A stretch of 50,443 nucleotides of DNA, from the NCBI RefSeq assembly GCF_022012435.1, contig NZ_JAKLUA010000026.1, forward strand, positions 1-50,443, in the 5' to 3' direction. The notes beneath the pieces are model-generated. The model was not told where the DNA came from. It saw only the letters and a program-made list of their open reading frames with translations, and did not search any database. Position numbers and translations under genes: made by a program. The DNA comes from Bradyrhizobium zhengyangense. Its GTDB lineage: Bacteria > Pseudomonadota > Alphaproteobacteria > Rhizobiales > Xanthobacteraceae. Each line of letters begins with the position of its first letter. Position 1 is the stretch's first letter. Shown here one piece after another: positions 35,819 to 44,700 of the stretch.

Positions 35819-36661
35819 TTGATCTGGAGACGCGGGTGCGGCGTGATCATCCGCCGCGATTCTAACGATTGTGAACGAGGCGCTGTCGGCGTTGGAGCGG
35901 GACTGCGCTGCGCTCTATTCGACGATTGGACGGGCTGCGATCTCGCAGAGTGAAGCTGCTGCGGGCGACGCTGTTGCAGGCGTTTTATTTGATCCGCGCG
36001 GAACGGCTTGTGAAGAGCGGCTGGAATACCCGCCCGCTGTCCGCTGGTTTGTCGCAATCGGGGGTGACGACGTGGTCCGGGATGTTCGATGTTCTCGAAA
36101 AACGGCGGCCGGGTGCTCAATCGGCAGTCCGAAGGACGACTCTGGCGAGCCGCCGGCCCGACTTCCATAGCCAAAACACGCTGGAAGGACCTCCATGCGT
36201 CGACCACCAGTCCCGATGCTAGGCGCTACCGCGCTGCAGGAAGGGCAAAGGCAAGAGGACGCCACTGTGGACACGGGCTGATGCAGAACCGCCACGACCG
36301 GCTGGCCGACGCCTGCCTCATGCTGGCGGGCATGCCGAATGCATCGCAGCGCTGCACATGATGGAGCCGCGTGCTGAATGGCCGGCCCACGATGCGGAAG
36401 AGTTCGTCAATGAGCCGCGCTCGATGAACGTGACGCGCATGTTTCACAGAATACCAGCGGCCGTAGCTCTGAGTTTGGGTCGGTCACTAGCCGTAAGCCA
36501 GCGCATCTGCAAGCGGGTCGGGAGGCATTCGGCGGGATCAATACGGTTGCCGGGCAAGAGACAGGTTTCATGGTGGTGAGCGCGCCAAATGGGCCTCTAT
36601 CTTCGTTGCCACCGCCTACAAGCTGGTGCGATTGCCGAATCTTATCGCGGGACCGGGCTGA
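35819..36661 (+). pseudogene. IS5-family transposase, multiply frameshifted
   Basis: Ordered fragments in several plus-strand frames match an IS5-type DDE transposase: DLETRVRRDHPPRF (about 35820), NEALSALERDCAALYSTIGR (about 35874-35933), KLLRATLLQAFYLIRAERL (about 35950-36008), EYPPAVRWFVAIGGDD (about 36020-36075), NRQSEGRLWRAAG, LHASTTSPDARRYR, GHGLMQNRHDRLADACL (to about 36320), AEEFVNEPRSMNVT (about 36395-36435), AVSQRICKR, and a final part ending LPNLIAGPG. Many frame changes make it inactive. AGGCCGTTGAAAAAAAGTCG near 35695 may be part of its left inverted repeat. It sits where nifS is often found. Confidence 0.75.
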
Positions 36662-37354
36662 AGGCTAAGGTGCACGGCTTCGGCTGGGGCTTGGCCGGTC
36701 GCTGACGAACATTGTCAAGATGGACAACCGGGACAGAGAGTTTCTCGATCTTGTCGAAGAGGCGCATCTCACCTTCGAGGACAAGCCCGACAACAAATGT
36801 GCCTTCGCTGCCCTGAAGGGCTTCCTTGATGGCTGCCAAGTCACCCGCCACGGATCGCCCCGCACCGAGTTGTCATGTGTCGGCGATGAGCCACTTCTAG
36901 ATCCACATTGGCGACGACTTTGCGTTCGCTGTAGACGCGGCTGAGTTCTTCAACAGCCCGGTAGGTGCGCAGGAGTTGCCCGTTTTCTGCTGCAGGCGAA
37001 AAACGTGAAGACCGTAGCCGATGCAGCACGCCTTATGACTGTGGTCCATCCTTCTTTCGCGGCTTGCCATAAAAAAAACCGTACCAGCGATCATCGCCGA
37101 GATCGGTGCGGGCTACGCCAGGTGGGCGGGGTCAAATGGCAGCGCCCGGCGAAGAGGGCTTCCCGTTGCGCAATTTTACTAGCCTCTTCTGATTGGCGGC
37201 AACTTAAGCGGCGAAAACGAATGTGGCTTGGCGAAGGCGCTTGCAGGGGTGCCTTCTCACGGGGCATGGGCGGACTTGGTGAGGTCTTCTGATGTGCTTC
37301 AGCGCCGGGGTGGGGCCGGCGAATTCGTGTATGGGGCGAGCGCATTCATCACTC
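36662..37354. other. decayed sequence with possible hemerythrin-like fragments
   Basis: On the plus strand 36720-36855 reads REFLDLVEEAHLTFEDKPDN...ALKGFLDGC, similar to the first helices of a bacteriohemerythrin. On the minus strand 36975-36890 reads TYRAVEELSRVYSERKVVANVDL, which could be its later helices, now inverted. Neither piece is a usable gene. The rest shows nothing recognisable. Confidence 0.3.
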
Positions 37355-37570
37355 CTATCCCTCTCCGCCCCGCTTCCTGGCGCTGATCGTGATGGGCAAC
37401 TGGGTGTCGGAGGCCATGTGCGGCAGGTCGAGCACCCAGCCATTGGCGATCTTGATCCACCCGCCCCACAGCGTCTCGTGCTCGGCTTCGACGATTGGCT
37501 CCTCGAGATCCTTCTTCGGCACGTAAATCGACAGACCGGTCTCCGTTGAGCGGCGGATCGTGACTTTCAT
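37355..37570 (-). CDS. nifT: NifT/FixU protein
   Basis: ATG 37570 gives 71 residues: MKVTIRRSTETGLSIYVPKKD, then LEEPIVEAEHETLWGGWIKIANGWVLDLP and LPITISARKR. This is the NifT/FixU family in full length. Its role is undefined, although it is nearly always linked to nif genes. It lies 113 bp downstream of the IscA-like gene, probably under the same sigma-54 promoter. Confidence 0.95.
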   Translation of the reverse strand: MKVTIRRSTETGLSIYVPKKDLEEPIVEAEHETLWGGWIKIANGWVLDLPHMASDTQLPITISARKRGGEG

Positions 37571-37683
37571 GATCTGAACTTCTGGTTGCGGGAGCCGCTG
37601 CTCGTGCGCTCTTCGCACGGCGGATGCGATGCTCTCTGATTCCATAGGGACTCGGGCAGTGCGTGCATCACATCGCTACTTCG

Positions 37684-37986
37684 TTAGTCGTTGTGTGAGT
37701 TCACATTGGGGTTATCAAACGTGAAACCGGAGCCATCTAGACCCACGACGAAGTCCATGGTGGTGCCGTTGAGGTGCGTCAGGCTCTTGCGATCGACGAA
37801 CAGCTTGACGCCGTGACGCTCGATAACAGTATCGTCCGGATTGGCTTCCACGGCGAGGGCCATCACGTACTTGAACCCGGCGCAGCCGCCGGTTTCGACT
37901 ATGATGCGCAAACCGCTCGTTTGTTGCGGCGCCATCGAGATCGCTGCCTTCACCGCATTCACCGCGCTCTCCGTCAAATCAATCAT
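37684..37986 (-). CDS. HesB/IscA-family Fe-S carrier lacking the C-terminal CxC
   Basis: From ATG 37986 this is a 100-residue protein of the nif-linked IscA/HesB type: MIDLTESAVNAVKAAIS, GLRIIVETGGCAGFKYVMAL, ERHGVKLFVDRKSL, GTTMDFVVGLDGSGFTFDNPN. A-type carriers bind an Fe-S cluster with three cysteines, one in GGC and two in a C-terminal CGC. Only the first is present; the protein ends NVNSHND where the family has CGCG. It may be impaired or may work through another partner. A near-perfect sigma-54 promoter and NifA site lie upstream. Confidence 0.88.
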   Translation of the reverse strand: MIDLTESAVNAVKAAISMAPQQTSGLRIIVETGGCAGFKYVMALAVEANPDDTVIERHGVKLFVDRKSLTHLNGTTMDFVVGLDGSGFTFDNPNVNSHND

Positions 37987-38020
37987 CGCACGTCCCGCTG
38001 TTATGGATCGTTCAACAGAT

Positions 38021-38036
38021 CGCAACTCTCGTGCCA
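38021..38036 (-). promoter_or_regulatory. sigma-54 promoter of iscA-nifT
   Basis: The minus strand reads TGGCACGAGAGTTGCG: a full TGGCACG and TTGC with correct N4 spacing. The start should be near 38009, only about 23 nt before the IscA-like ATG at 37986. Confidence 0.88.
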
Positions 38037-38098
38037 GAGCACACAGAAGACGGAAATCACTGGCATTTCGCCGCCACCGCCCGTTGCTCCGCCTCGCG

Positions 38099-38114
38099 TG
38101 TCGGATCTGCGACA
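38099..38114. promoter_or_regulatory. NifA upstream activator site of iscA-nifT
   Basis: TGTCGGATCTGCGACA is a perfect TGT-N10-ACA site. Its edge lies about 65 bp above the -24 element, closer than at nifH and nifD. Confidence 0.8.
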
Positions 38115-38832
38115 ACCGGCCTCGGTGGCGCACGAGAAGCGGAATGGCACAGCTGTACCGGGCGTACCGCACACAGCAGTCCGGAATCCCATGTATGGAA
38201 ACGTTCGTCGACGCCGGCGGACTAAGGCGGCCGAAAACCATCGCGCCTGTGACAGGTCGGCGGCGCTAACTCTGGCGCTGTCGGCGGACTCGTCCATAGA
38301 TGTGTACTATCATCCCATCCCGCGTCGCCTTCTTGGAGGTCGATCGGACCAGACACGAACGGCTCTTTTTCGTTGTCTCAACGCTGCCGTGGCGTACCCC
38401 AAAGCTAGGGCGTCACGGTCAGGGCGTCGTAAGCGATGATCGGCGTGGTGACGAATAGTTCGCTGTCGGCGATGCGTTTGCCGAGCCTTAGGCATTAAGC
38501 ACATCCGCGCTAACCTAAGCTCCATAGCACTAAGAACAACGTGCTCAGGAGCTGCCCACTGGTTGCGGCAAAACAACTTGCACCGGAGCATGGTGGTACA
38601 GGCGCACAACGCCGGCTAGCGGGTTCGGTCTGTTCAAGGACAAGCCCTCGAGGCTCAGAGCACGGTCGCACGAGAGAGCAGACCGTCGTCAGGTTCACCG
38701 GGCTCGGTGTGTTCACAGTTCCAAGTAGAAAAGTTACGCGGGGGAACGGGTGCGATCGGGTTCGTCGCAGTGATGTCCGGCGCCGAGCCGCCCACGGGCC
38801 GACAGATGGCTTGCGGAGGCCAAGAACGCTGC
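38115..38832. other. gene-poor region between fdxB and iscA
   Basis: No supported gene lies in this 720 bp. Frames on both strands are short and lack motifs. The region may include further IS remains. Confidence 0.3.
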
Positions 38833-39165
38833 CTAAAACGGCGGCGGATCGACTTGCGGGTTCGTCCACTCCGGCCCGAGTTCAAGCGGCCGGGTGTGAG
38901 TCTGGCAGTTCGCAGGACAGATCCGCGAACAGGCGCCGCAGCCGATGCATGCACCGGCGTCTTGCATCACCATGGCCTTCCTCTCTAAGTCACCATCATC
39001 ATCATCGAGGCCGATGACCTCGCCATCCTCGTTGATGCCCTTCAGCGTCATGACTTGCCGGCCGCAAACCTTATAGCAGCGGCCGCAGCCGATGCACTTC
39101 TGGGTATCGATTGATACCAGATAGTCCGGTATCCAGGCGCGTCCGTCGCGGGTTACGTAGGACAT
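38833..39165 (-). CDS. fdxB: ferredoxin III, nif-specific (FdxB)
   Basis: ATG 39165 gives 110 residues starting MSYVTRDGRAWIPDYLVSID; an ATG at 39177 is also in frame. Two 4Fe-4S motifs are present: CIGCGRCYKVCGRQVM and CIGCGACSRICPANC, with a 30-residue acidic insert (EDGEVIGLDDDDGD) between them, which is characteristic of FdxB. It follows the nifX operon and probably carries electrons to nitrogenase or to the cofactor assembly steps. Confidence 0.95.
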   Translation of the reverse strand: MSYVTRDGRAWIPDYLVSIDTQKCIGCGRCYKVCGRQVMTLKGINEDGEVIGLDDDDGDLERKAMVMQDAGACIGCGACSRICPANCQTHTRPLELGPEWTNPQVDPPPF

Positions 39166-39311
39166 GATTGCGATCATTTTGCGCTGTTTTCTGTCTCTTC
39201 TGTTTGCGCTTGCGATCAAGCTTGGTGAAGGCATCATGAGCCTTCTGCGCGACGCTCAGGATCGAGGCCAAGTTCGGCGTAAGCGCCGTCGATAGATCGT
39301 GCAGGTCCGAT
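39166..39311 (-). pseudogene. DUF683 (NifX-associated) remnant
   Basis: The minus strand reads SDLHDLSTALTPNLASILSVAQKAHDAFTKLDRKRKQKRQK, which is the C-terminal part of the DUF683 family (DLHDLxxxLPTxxxxIxxVAQxxxDAFxxLDxxR). The N-terminal helix is missing, and the frame runs on into fdxB out of phase. The gene normally sits between the DUF269 gene and fdxB. Confidence 0.65.
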
Positions 39312-39315
39312 TGGC

Positions 39316-39569
39316 CTACGCCGCTCGGCCGACAGACATATTAACCGTGGCTGCGAGCGTGCCGAAATCGTCGAAGTCTAAGCGGTTCACGTCGCGCGGT
39401 TGTTTGTTGATGACGATGAACCGGCCGCCGAGCAGGTCCATGCGCTCAAATTCTTCGAGGTGCATCTCTAAGTATCGTCAAGATCATGACGCCAGTCGCT
39501 TTCTCGATTGCGAGCGCGGCCGACTCGAGTCGCAGTGCGGGAGAAAGCGGGTTAAGCAGCGTCTGTCAT
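39316..39569 (-). pseudogene. DUF269 (NifX-associated protein) pseudogene
   Basis: The original ATG at 39569 still overlaps the nifX stop (ATGA), but the frame closes after MTDAA. An internal deletion leads to SAALAIEKATGVM (about 39518-39480). A frame change then leads to EEFERMDLLGGRFIVINKQ, RDVNRLDFDDFGTLAA and a stop at 39316. Both conserved DUF269 blocks (ALAIExxTGVM and GRLVVxxKxxRDVHRFGFDSLxxLA) are thus present but out of frame, with most of the first half lost. Confidence 0.75.
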
Positions 39570-39976
39570 GGAAGCGTCCTGCAGTCGTCAAAATGGAGGG
39601 GGGCTTTGCTCGTACCTCCGAGCGCCTTGCGCAACCAGGGTGGTGGGGAGCCCTTCAGCGCATCTTCGAGCTTGATGCAGAGGGTCTCGATCGCCTCGCG
39701 CTTGATCACCGTTAACGGATGGATTTTGTTGGCAACGACGCGTGCCGCGGCCGAGCCGCCGATCGCAGCGACATAAAGGATCGTGCAGTCCTTGATGGCG
39801 TCGATTTTCCGCGTCAGCTTATCCTTGCGGCCATCTTCCGTGAGATCGTCACCGAACTCGATGACCTGAAGGATGCGGTGAGCGTCCGGAGTGACGTCGT
39901 AGATAGCGATGTTCTTGGCCCAACCGAAATGCGCATCCACGCACTTCAGATCCTGGGTGGCAAAAGCGACTTTCAA
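39566..39976 (-). CDS. nifX: nitrogenase cofactor carrier NifX
   Basis: The start is TTG 39976, with GGAGAATAGATC just upstream, giving 136 residues. NifX carries NifB-co and the VK-cluster between NifB and NifEN. Core motifs: VAFATQDLKCVDAHFGWAKNIAIYDVTPD, VIEFGDD and AAIGGSAAARVVANKIHPL. It starts 20 bp after nifN. Confidence 0.95.
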   Translation of the reverse strand: MKVAFATQDLKCVDAHFGWAKNIAIYDVTPDAHRILQVIEFGDDLTEDGRKDKLTRKIDAIKDCTILYVAAIGGSAAARVVANKIHPLTVIKREAIETLCIKLEDALKGSPPPWLRKALGGTSKAPLHFDDCRTLP

Positions 39977-39996
39977 GATCTATTCTCCTTATTGGG

Positions 39997-41379
39997 TTAT
40001 TGCGGGTAGGACGGGACGGTCTTGAAGTCGCGGTCAACGCTTCGCCAAGTATCGGGCGTCGGCTGGTGCTTCGCCTCGCGATCGGCAATGACAAGATTGG
40101 CGAGGCCGAAGATGAGATCGCGCGTGCCGCGGTAGCCGACTGAGAGCTGGTGGCCGGCGCCAAGACGATCGAACATCGGGAAGCCAGCGCGAAAAAACGG
40201 GATGTTAAGGCGCGAGGCCGCCTGGCGGCCGTGCGAATGGGTGATGAGGAGATTGCAGCCGTGGGTCTTGGCAAGTTCCTCGAGATCTTCGAGATCTCCG
40301 ATCAGGACCTCCTCCGTCCTGATACGCTGCAACACGGGGGAGGCTGTTGTGGTCACGGCGACTGCGATATTGGCACCCATGTCGTACAGCATGCTGGAGA
40401 GATCGAAGAGCAAGTCCGGCTCGGCGCCGATCGCCAGCTTACGGCCCCCGATGTAGAAATGCGCATCCAACATAGCATCCGCGAGTTGGCCGCGCTGCCG
40501 GCGGTACTTTAGCGGAACTGGCCGGTCACTGATCTTGCTCAGAAACGCGATGAACTCGTCGTTGGGAACGAGGCCGCAGAGGCGTTCGAACAAGCGAAAT
40601 CGTACGCCTGTTTTCGCATACATGGCCTCCGCCGCACGTTGCATCTGCGCGCCGATCGCGATCGTCCATGCCGCCTGCCCCATTGTCGCAATCTCGTCGA
40701 CCCCGATGCCGCCGATCGTGGTGGGCGTGAACTCATCGGGAATTTGACCGTCGAGCGAACCGGCCAGGTCCGGCAGGAAGGATGGTTTCAGTCCGAAATC
40801 CTCCAGGATCGTCCGCAGCTCATTGAGATCGCCTGGCGTGAGGTGGCAGCCCGGCAGAACATTGATGCGAGCGGGATCCCGCGCCCGACCCGTCTCGACG
40901 GGATGGACCAGGACTTCCACCATTCGTGCGACCGTCTTGTCCCAGCCGTCCTGGAACGCGCCCTTGAAATCCGGGGTCGAGACGTAAACCAGCGGAAGCC
41001 TTTCGAGCTGTGGGTGCTTTTGCTGAATCAGGTAAATGAATCGTTCGACGTCCTCTCCCTTTATCTCGGTCAGGCCGGTCGAATTGATCCCGATGATTTC
41101 CGGTTTCGCACCATTGTAGATGTTAAGTATCGCCTGTTCGACATTTTCCTGACCGCCGAACACGGCCTCGACTTCACTCATTGCGGTGGTCTGCATCGGC
41201 ACTGCCTCCCTGAAGTGCCGCACGAACAGGGTCAGGCCGAACGAGGTGCAGCCCTGGGAGCCGTGTAGCAGCGGCATCGCGCCGCGAAGGCCCATAAAGG
41301 CGAAAGAGCCGCCGATCGGCTGGCTCATCTTGAGCGGATTGACCGTGCAGGATTTCTCGGAGGTGGAGACGATGGCCAT
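39997..41379 (-). CDS. nifN: FeMo-cofactor scaffold subunit NifN
   Basis: ATG 41379 (an open frame upstream overlaps nifE and is ignored) gives 460 residues. With NifE it forms the scaffold on which NifB-co is turned into FeMo-cofactor. Motifs: CTVNPLKMSQPIGGSFAFMGLRGAMPLLHGSQGCTSFGLTLFVRHFREAVPMQTTAM, GLTEIKGEDV, LCGLVPNDEF and LLITHSHGRQAASRLNIPFFRAGFPMFDRLGA. It starts 11 bp after nifE. Confidence 0.97.
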   Translation of the reverse strand: MAIVSTSEKSCTVNPLKMSQPIGGSFAFMGLRGAMPLLHGSQGCTSFGLTLFVRHFREAVPMQTTAMSEVEAVFGGQENVEQAILNIYNGAKPEIIGINSTGLTEIKGEDVERFIYLIQQKHPQLERLPLVYVSTPDFKGAFQDGWDKTVARMVEVLVHPVETGRARDPARINVLPGCHLTPGDLNELRTILEDFGLKPSFLPDLAGSLDGQIPDEFTPTTIGGIGVDEIATMGQAAWTIAIGAQMQRAAEAMYAKTGVRFRLFERLCGLVPNDEFIAFLSKISDRPVPLKYRRQRGQLADAMLDAHFYIGGRKLAIGAEPDLLFDLSSMLYDMGANIAVAVTTTASPVLQRIRTEEVLIGDLEDLEELAKTHGCNLLITHSHGRQAASRLNIPFFRAGFPMFDRLGAGHQLSVGYRGTRDLIFGLANLVIADREAKHQPTPDTWRSVDRDFKTVPSYPQ

Positions 41380-41390
41380 TGGCAGACGCC

Positions 41391-42953
41391 CTATTCCGAC
41401 GCCTGGACGGCGCATGTTGCCTGCGCAGCGGAAATGTGCCCAACGACCCACCTGCCCGAGGCATTGGCGCGTTCCTTGAATCCGGCGGCGCTGGAATGAC
41501 CTCGCACGGCGGTGGAATTCTCTGCGGCGTGCGAATCCGTGTGCGGGATGTTGGTCTGCCGATTGACCTCCGCTTCGTCCCAAGGCGCGGGACGGCGTAG
41601 TTGGGTCCATATTGGATTGTAGAGCGCCTTATCAATCTCCTCCATCAGCTTGACCATGCCAATATACCCCATGTACGCCTGAGAACGCTCCTGGTTGATG
41701 TCAAGCCAAGGTATCATCGCCTTCAGCGCGACGAACTGCGACTTGCCGCCGGAGAGCATCATATCAGCCCGGGAGTTCATCAACATTTTGTAGATGTCGC
41801 GCGGCGCCGCTTCCTCGATCATAAGGGCGTGCCGGCCCATCAGCTCCTTGATGCGGTCTTTGTCCTCTTTGGTGGACTTCTTCACGGAGGTGCCGGCGAT
41901 CTCTAGACCGGCCTCCTGCAGCGCCGCGACCACCGACCACGACTTAACACCGCCGGTGATCAACAGAACCTTCTTACCCTTGAATCGTGGTTTGAAGCGC
42001 TCGATCGCCGCGCGTACCCTTGCTTCCTCACGCATGATGACAGCCTCGGTACGCCCTCCAAGCTCCAGCGGCGCGCCGCGCTCGATCAGCATGCGCGCGA
42101 TCGTCCGCAAGGAGTTGCTGGAATCCTGCACGCCGTAGAACGAGCCCTCGAAGTAGGGAATGCCGTAGCGTTCCTCCATCTTACGGGCGACGTTTATCAT
42201 CGCCTTGGAACACACTAGCATCGCAGCCTTTGCGCGATGCGAACAGGCCAGCTCGTGATATTTCCCATCGCCGGAGATACAAGAAAGGATGCGGATGCCA
42301 AGTTCATCGAGCAGCGGTTTGATCTGCCAGAACTCGCCGGACAAGTTGTATTCGCCGATGATATTGATGTCGTAGGGAGTGGTATAGTCCGGTTCCTCAG
42401 TGCCGATCACATGCTCAAGCAGCGCCTCGCCGGCAAGCTTGTTTCCGAGGTTCTTGGACCCGACGAACCCCGGCGAATTTACAGGAATGATAGGCTTACC
42501 GAACTTGGCCACGGCAGCCTTGCACACGGCCTTGATGTCGTCGCCAATCGCGGCTGGCACGCAGGTTTGGTAAACAAAGACAGCCGGCGGATCGAACTTG
42601 CCGATCACCTCCCCGATCGCTTGATAAAGGCGCTTTTCGCCGCCAAAGATTACATCGGTTTCGTTCATGTCGGTCGTGAAGCTTCGGCGCCAGAGATCGG
42701 AGCCTGAGGAGGCGCTGCCTCGGTTGTCCCAGGAATTGCCCTCGCAGGCGATTGGGCCGTGGACCAGATGCGCAACGTCGGTGAACGGCTGTAGCGCGAT
42801 TTTGGCGCCGTCGAATGCGCATCCGCCGCCCGCCTCTCCTGGCTTCAACTGCCTAGTGCACCCCATAGTACGTTCGGCCGCCGTCTTGTTGTCGTTTCTG
42901 CCACAACCCGGCTCGTTGAAGACGTCCTCGATGGCGGACGTGTCGACGCTCAT
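41391..42953 (-). CDS. nifE: FeMo-cofactor scaffold subunit NifE
   Basis: NifE (520 residues from ATG 42953; AGGAG upstream) is the partner of NifN. Cluster-binding and family motifs: GCGRN, CTRQLKPGEAGGGCAFDGAKIALQPFTDVAHLVHGPIACEGNSWDNRGSASSGS, DVIFGGEKRLYQAI, YQTCVPAAIGDDI and IPYFEGSFYGVQDSSNSLR. The last 60 residues (after NRQTNIPHTDSH) are a polar Ala/Ser-rich extension that is not part of the catalytic fold. nifK ends 117 bp upstream, without a clear promoter between. Confidence 0.97.
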   Translation of the reverse strand: MSVDTSAIEDVFNEPGCGRNDNKTAAERTMGCTRQLKPGEAGGGCAFDGAKIALQPFTDVAHLVHGPIACEGNSWDNRGSASSGSDLWRRSFTTDMNETDVIFGGEKRLYQAIGEVIGKFDPPAVFVYQTCVPAAIGDDIKAVCKAAVAKFGKPIIPVNSPGFVGSKNLGNKLAGEALLEHVIGTEEPDYTTPYDINIIGEYNLSGEFWQIKPLLDELGIRILSCISGDGKYHELACSHRAKAAMLVCSKAMINVARKMEERYGIPYFEGSFYGVQDSSNSLRTIARMLIERGAPLELGGRTEAVIMREEARVRAAIERFKPRFKGKKVLLITGGVKSWSVVAALQEAGLEIAGTSVKKSTKEDKDRIKELMGRHALMIEEAAPRDIYKMLMNSRADMMLSGGKSQFVALKAMIPWLDINQERSQAYMGYIGMVKLMEEIDKALYNPIWTQLRRPAPWDEAEVNRQTNIPHTDSHAAENSTAVRGHSSAAGFKERANASGRWVVGHISAAQATCAVQASE

Positions 42954-43070
42954 ACGTATCTCCTATTTTCTTCGACCCGCCGCGCGAGCCTTGTGCCGCG
43001 ACGTGGATCTTTCTGGCTAGACACCGGCCGTCGACCCTGCTCTGGCCGGCGCTAGACCAAATCATTTACG

Positions 43071-44615
43071 TCAGCGGATGATATCAAAGCTATAGTCCGC
43101 TCCAGTCCTGTCCATCTGGTCCAGGACCTTGTCCAGTATCTTGACAAGAACGTTTATGCCGCCCTGATAACCCCAGACGGGATACCGATGTTGATGGTGC
43201 CGATCGAACACAGGGAAACCGATGCGGATCAGTGGCGTCCCGGTATCGCGCTCGAGGTACTTCCCGTAGGTGTTGCCAATCAGGTAATCGACCGGCTCAG
43301 TGCATAATAGGGAGCGCATGTGCCAGAGATCTTTGCCGGGATATGCAGAGCAGTTCTTGCCAAACAGTGAACTAACAAACAGTTCCTCCATTTTCTCTGC
43401 CCAAGCCTTGCCACCATTCGTAGACAGCACATGAGCCGGCTCTGCACCGAGCTCCAGGAGGAATGAAGAGAGCCCGTAGCAGAGATCCGGATCGCCGTAG
43501 ATCGCGAACTTCTTGCCGTGCAGATACGCACTGGAGTCTGCCATGGCGTCCACGAGACGGCCGCGCTCCCGCTCCAATGCCTTCGCGATCGGCTTGCCGG
43601 TCATGCGGGACACAGTCATTAGGAATTCGTCCGTCGCGCTGACACCGATGGGGTAGTTGAAGGCGGCAACCTCATGACCGTGCCCCTCGACGAAGGACAG
43701 TGTCTTCTCGGTGCAGTGTTGCTGCATGGAGATCGTGGCTTTGGCATGGATCGCGTTAGCCGCGTCCTCCAGCGTGGTGCCGCCATCATACATGCGGAAC
43801 TCGCCGTCGGTCGGAGTATCGAAGACATCGCTGTTGTCGGCGAGTATAGTATATTCGATTCCCATCAACTCGAAGACGCGCTTAATTTCCCGGATGTTCC
43901 CGACCGTGTACCCGTCGAACCCACCGATGAAATTAATCTTGCCGTTCACCTTGCGCTCTAGTTTGGAGGCGGTGCCTGCCTTGCCATCCCAGAAGTGCTC
44001 AAGGATGCTCTTCAGCGCATTGTCATACCCGGTCACGTGGCTGCCGACAAAGGCAGGTGTATGAGCGAAGGGAACATCATATTGTGCCGGGACTGACCCC
44101 TTCTCCTTCGCTGTCTTGATGAAGGCGTTCAGGTCATCCCCGATCACTTCGGCCATGCACGTGGTGGAAACCGCGATCATCTTGGGCTTGTATATGTTGT
44201 AAGCGTTAGCGAGCCCGTCAATCATGTTGTTTAGACCACCGAACACCCCGGCGTCCTCAGTCATCGAGGAAGAGACGCAGGAGCTTGGCTCCTTAAAGTG
44301 TCTCGAAAGATGACTTCGGTAGTATGCGACGCAACCCTGTGAGCCGTGAACGAAGGGCAGCGTGCCCTCAAAACCGGAGGCAGCGAACACCGCACCGAGT
44401 GGCTGGCAGGCCTTGGCGGGGTTCACAGTCAATGCTTCACGCGCGAAGTTCTTCTCGCGGTATTCTCGCGTCTTTGACCATTCGCTGATCCGCTCGACTT
44501 CCCTTTGGTCATGCGGGTTCTCGAACAGCGCCTTCTTTTTGGCGAGCATTTGCTGATATTCCGGACCTCGGAATAGATCCAAGTGATCGAGGACGTGTTC
44601 GGCATTCTGTGTCAA
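43071..44615 (-). CDS. nifK: nitrogenase MoFe protein beta chain
   Basis: The start is taken as TTG 44615 (GGAGAG 8 bp upstream; protein begins TQNAEHVLDHLDLFRGPEYQQML as in other NifK), giving 514 residues. An in-frame ATG at 44696 would add 27 unconserved residues. NifK binds half of the P-cluster. Motifs: NPAKACQPLGAVFAASGFEGTLPFVHGSQGCVAYYRSHLSRHFKEP, SSSMTEDAGVFGGLNNMIDG, STTCMAEVIGDD and the C-terminal FDRHHQHRYPVWGYQGG. It follows nifD closely. Confidence 0.97.
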   Translation of the reverse strand: MTQNAEHVLDHLDLFRGPEYQQMLAKKKALFENPHDQREVERISEWSKTREYREKNFAREALTVNPAKACQPLGAVFAASGFEGTLPFVHGSQGCVAYYRSHLSRHFKEPSSCVSSSMTEDAGVFGGLNNMIDGLANAYNIYKPKMIAVSTTCMAEVIGDDLNAFIKTAKEKGSVPAQYDVPFAHTPAFVGSHVTGYDNALKSILEHFWDGKAGTASKLERKVNGKINFIGGFDGYTVGNIREIKRVFELMGIEYTILADNSDVFDTPTDGEFRMYDGGTTLEDAANAIHAKATISMQQHCTEKTLSFVEGHGHEVAAFNYPIGVSATDEFLMTVSRMTGKPIAKALERERGRLVDAMADSSAYLHGKKFAIYGDPDLCYGLSSFLLELGAEPAHVLSTNGGKAWAEKMEELFVSSLFGKNCSAYPGKDLWHMRSLLCTEPVDYLIGNTYGKYLERDTGTPLIRIGFPVFDRHHQHRYPVWGYQGGINVLVKILDKVLDQMDRTGADYSFDIIR

Positions 44616-44700
44616 CGCGGCACTCTCCTTTTCGGCGATTGGTTTATCGACTAGGTTGGCCCGCCTTCTCGCATAGGCGGAGCCAGATCTGTGCATTCCT

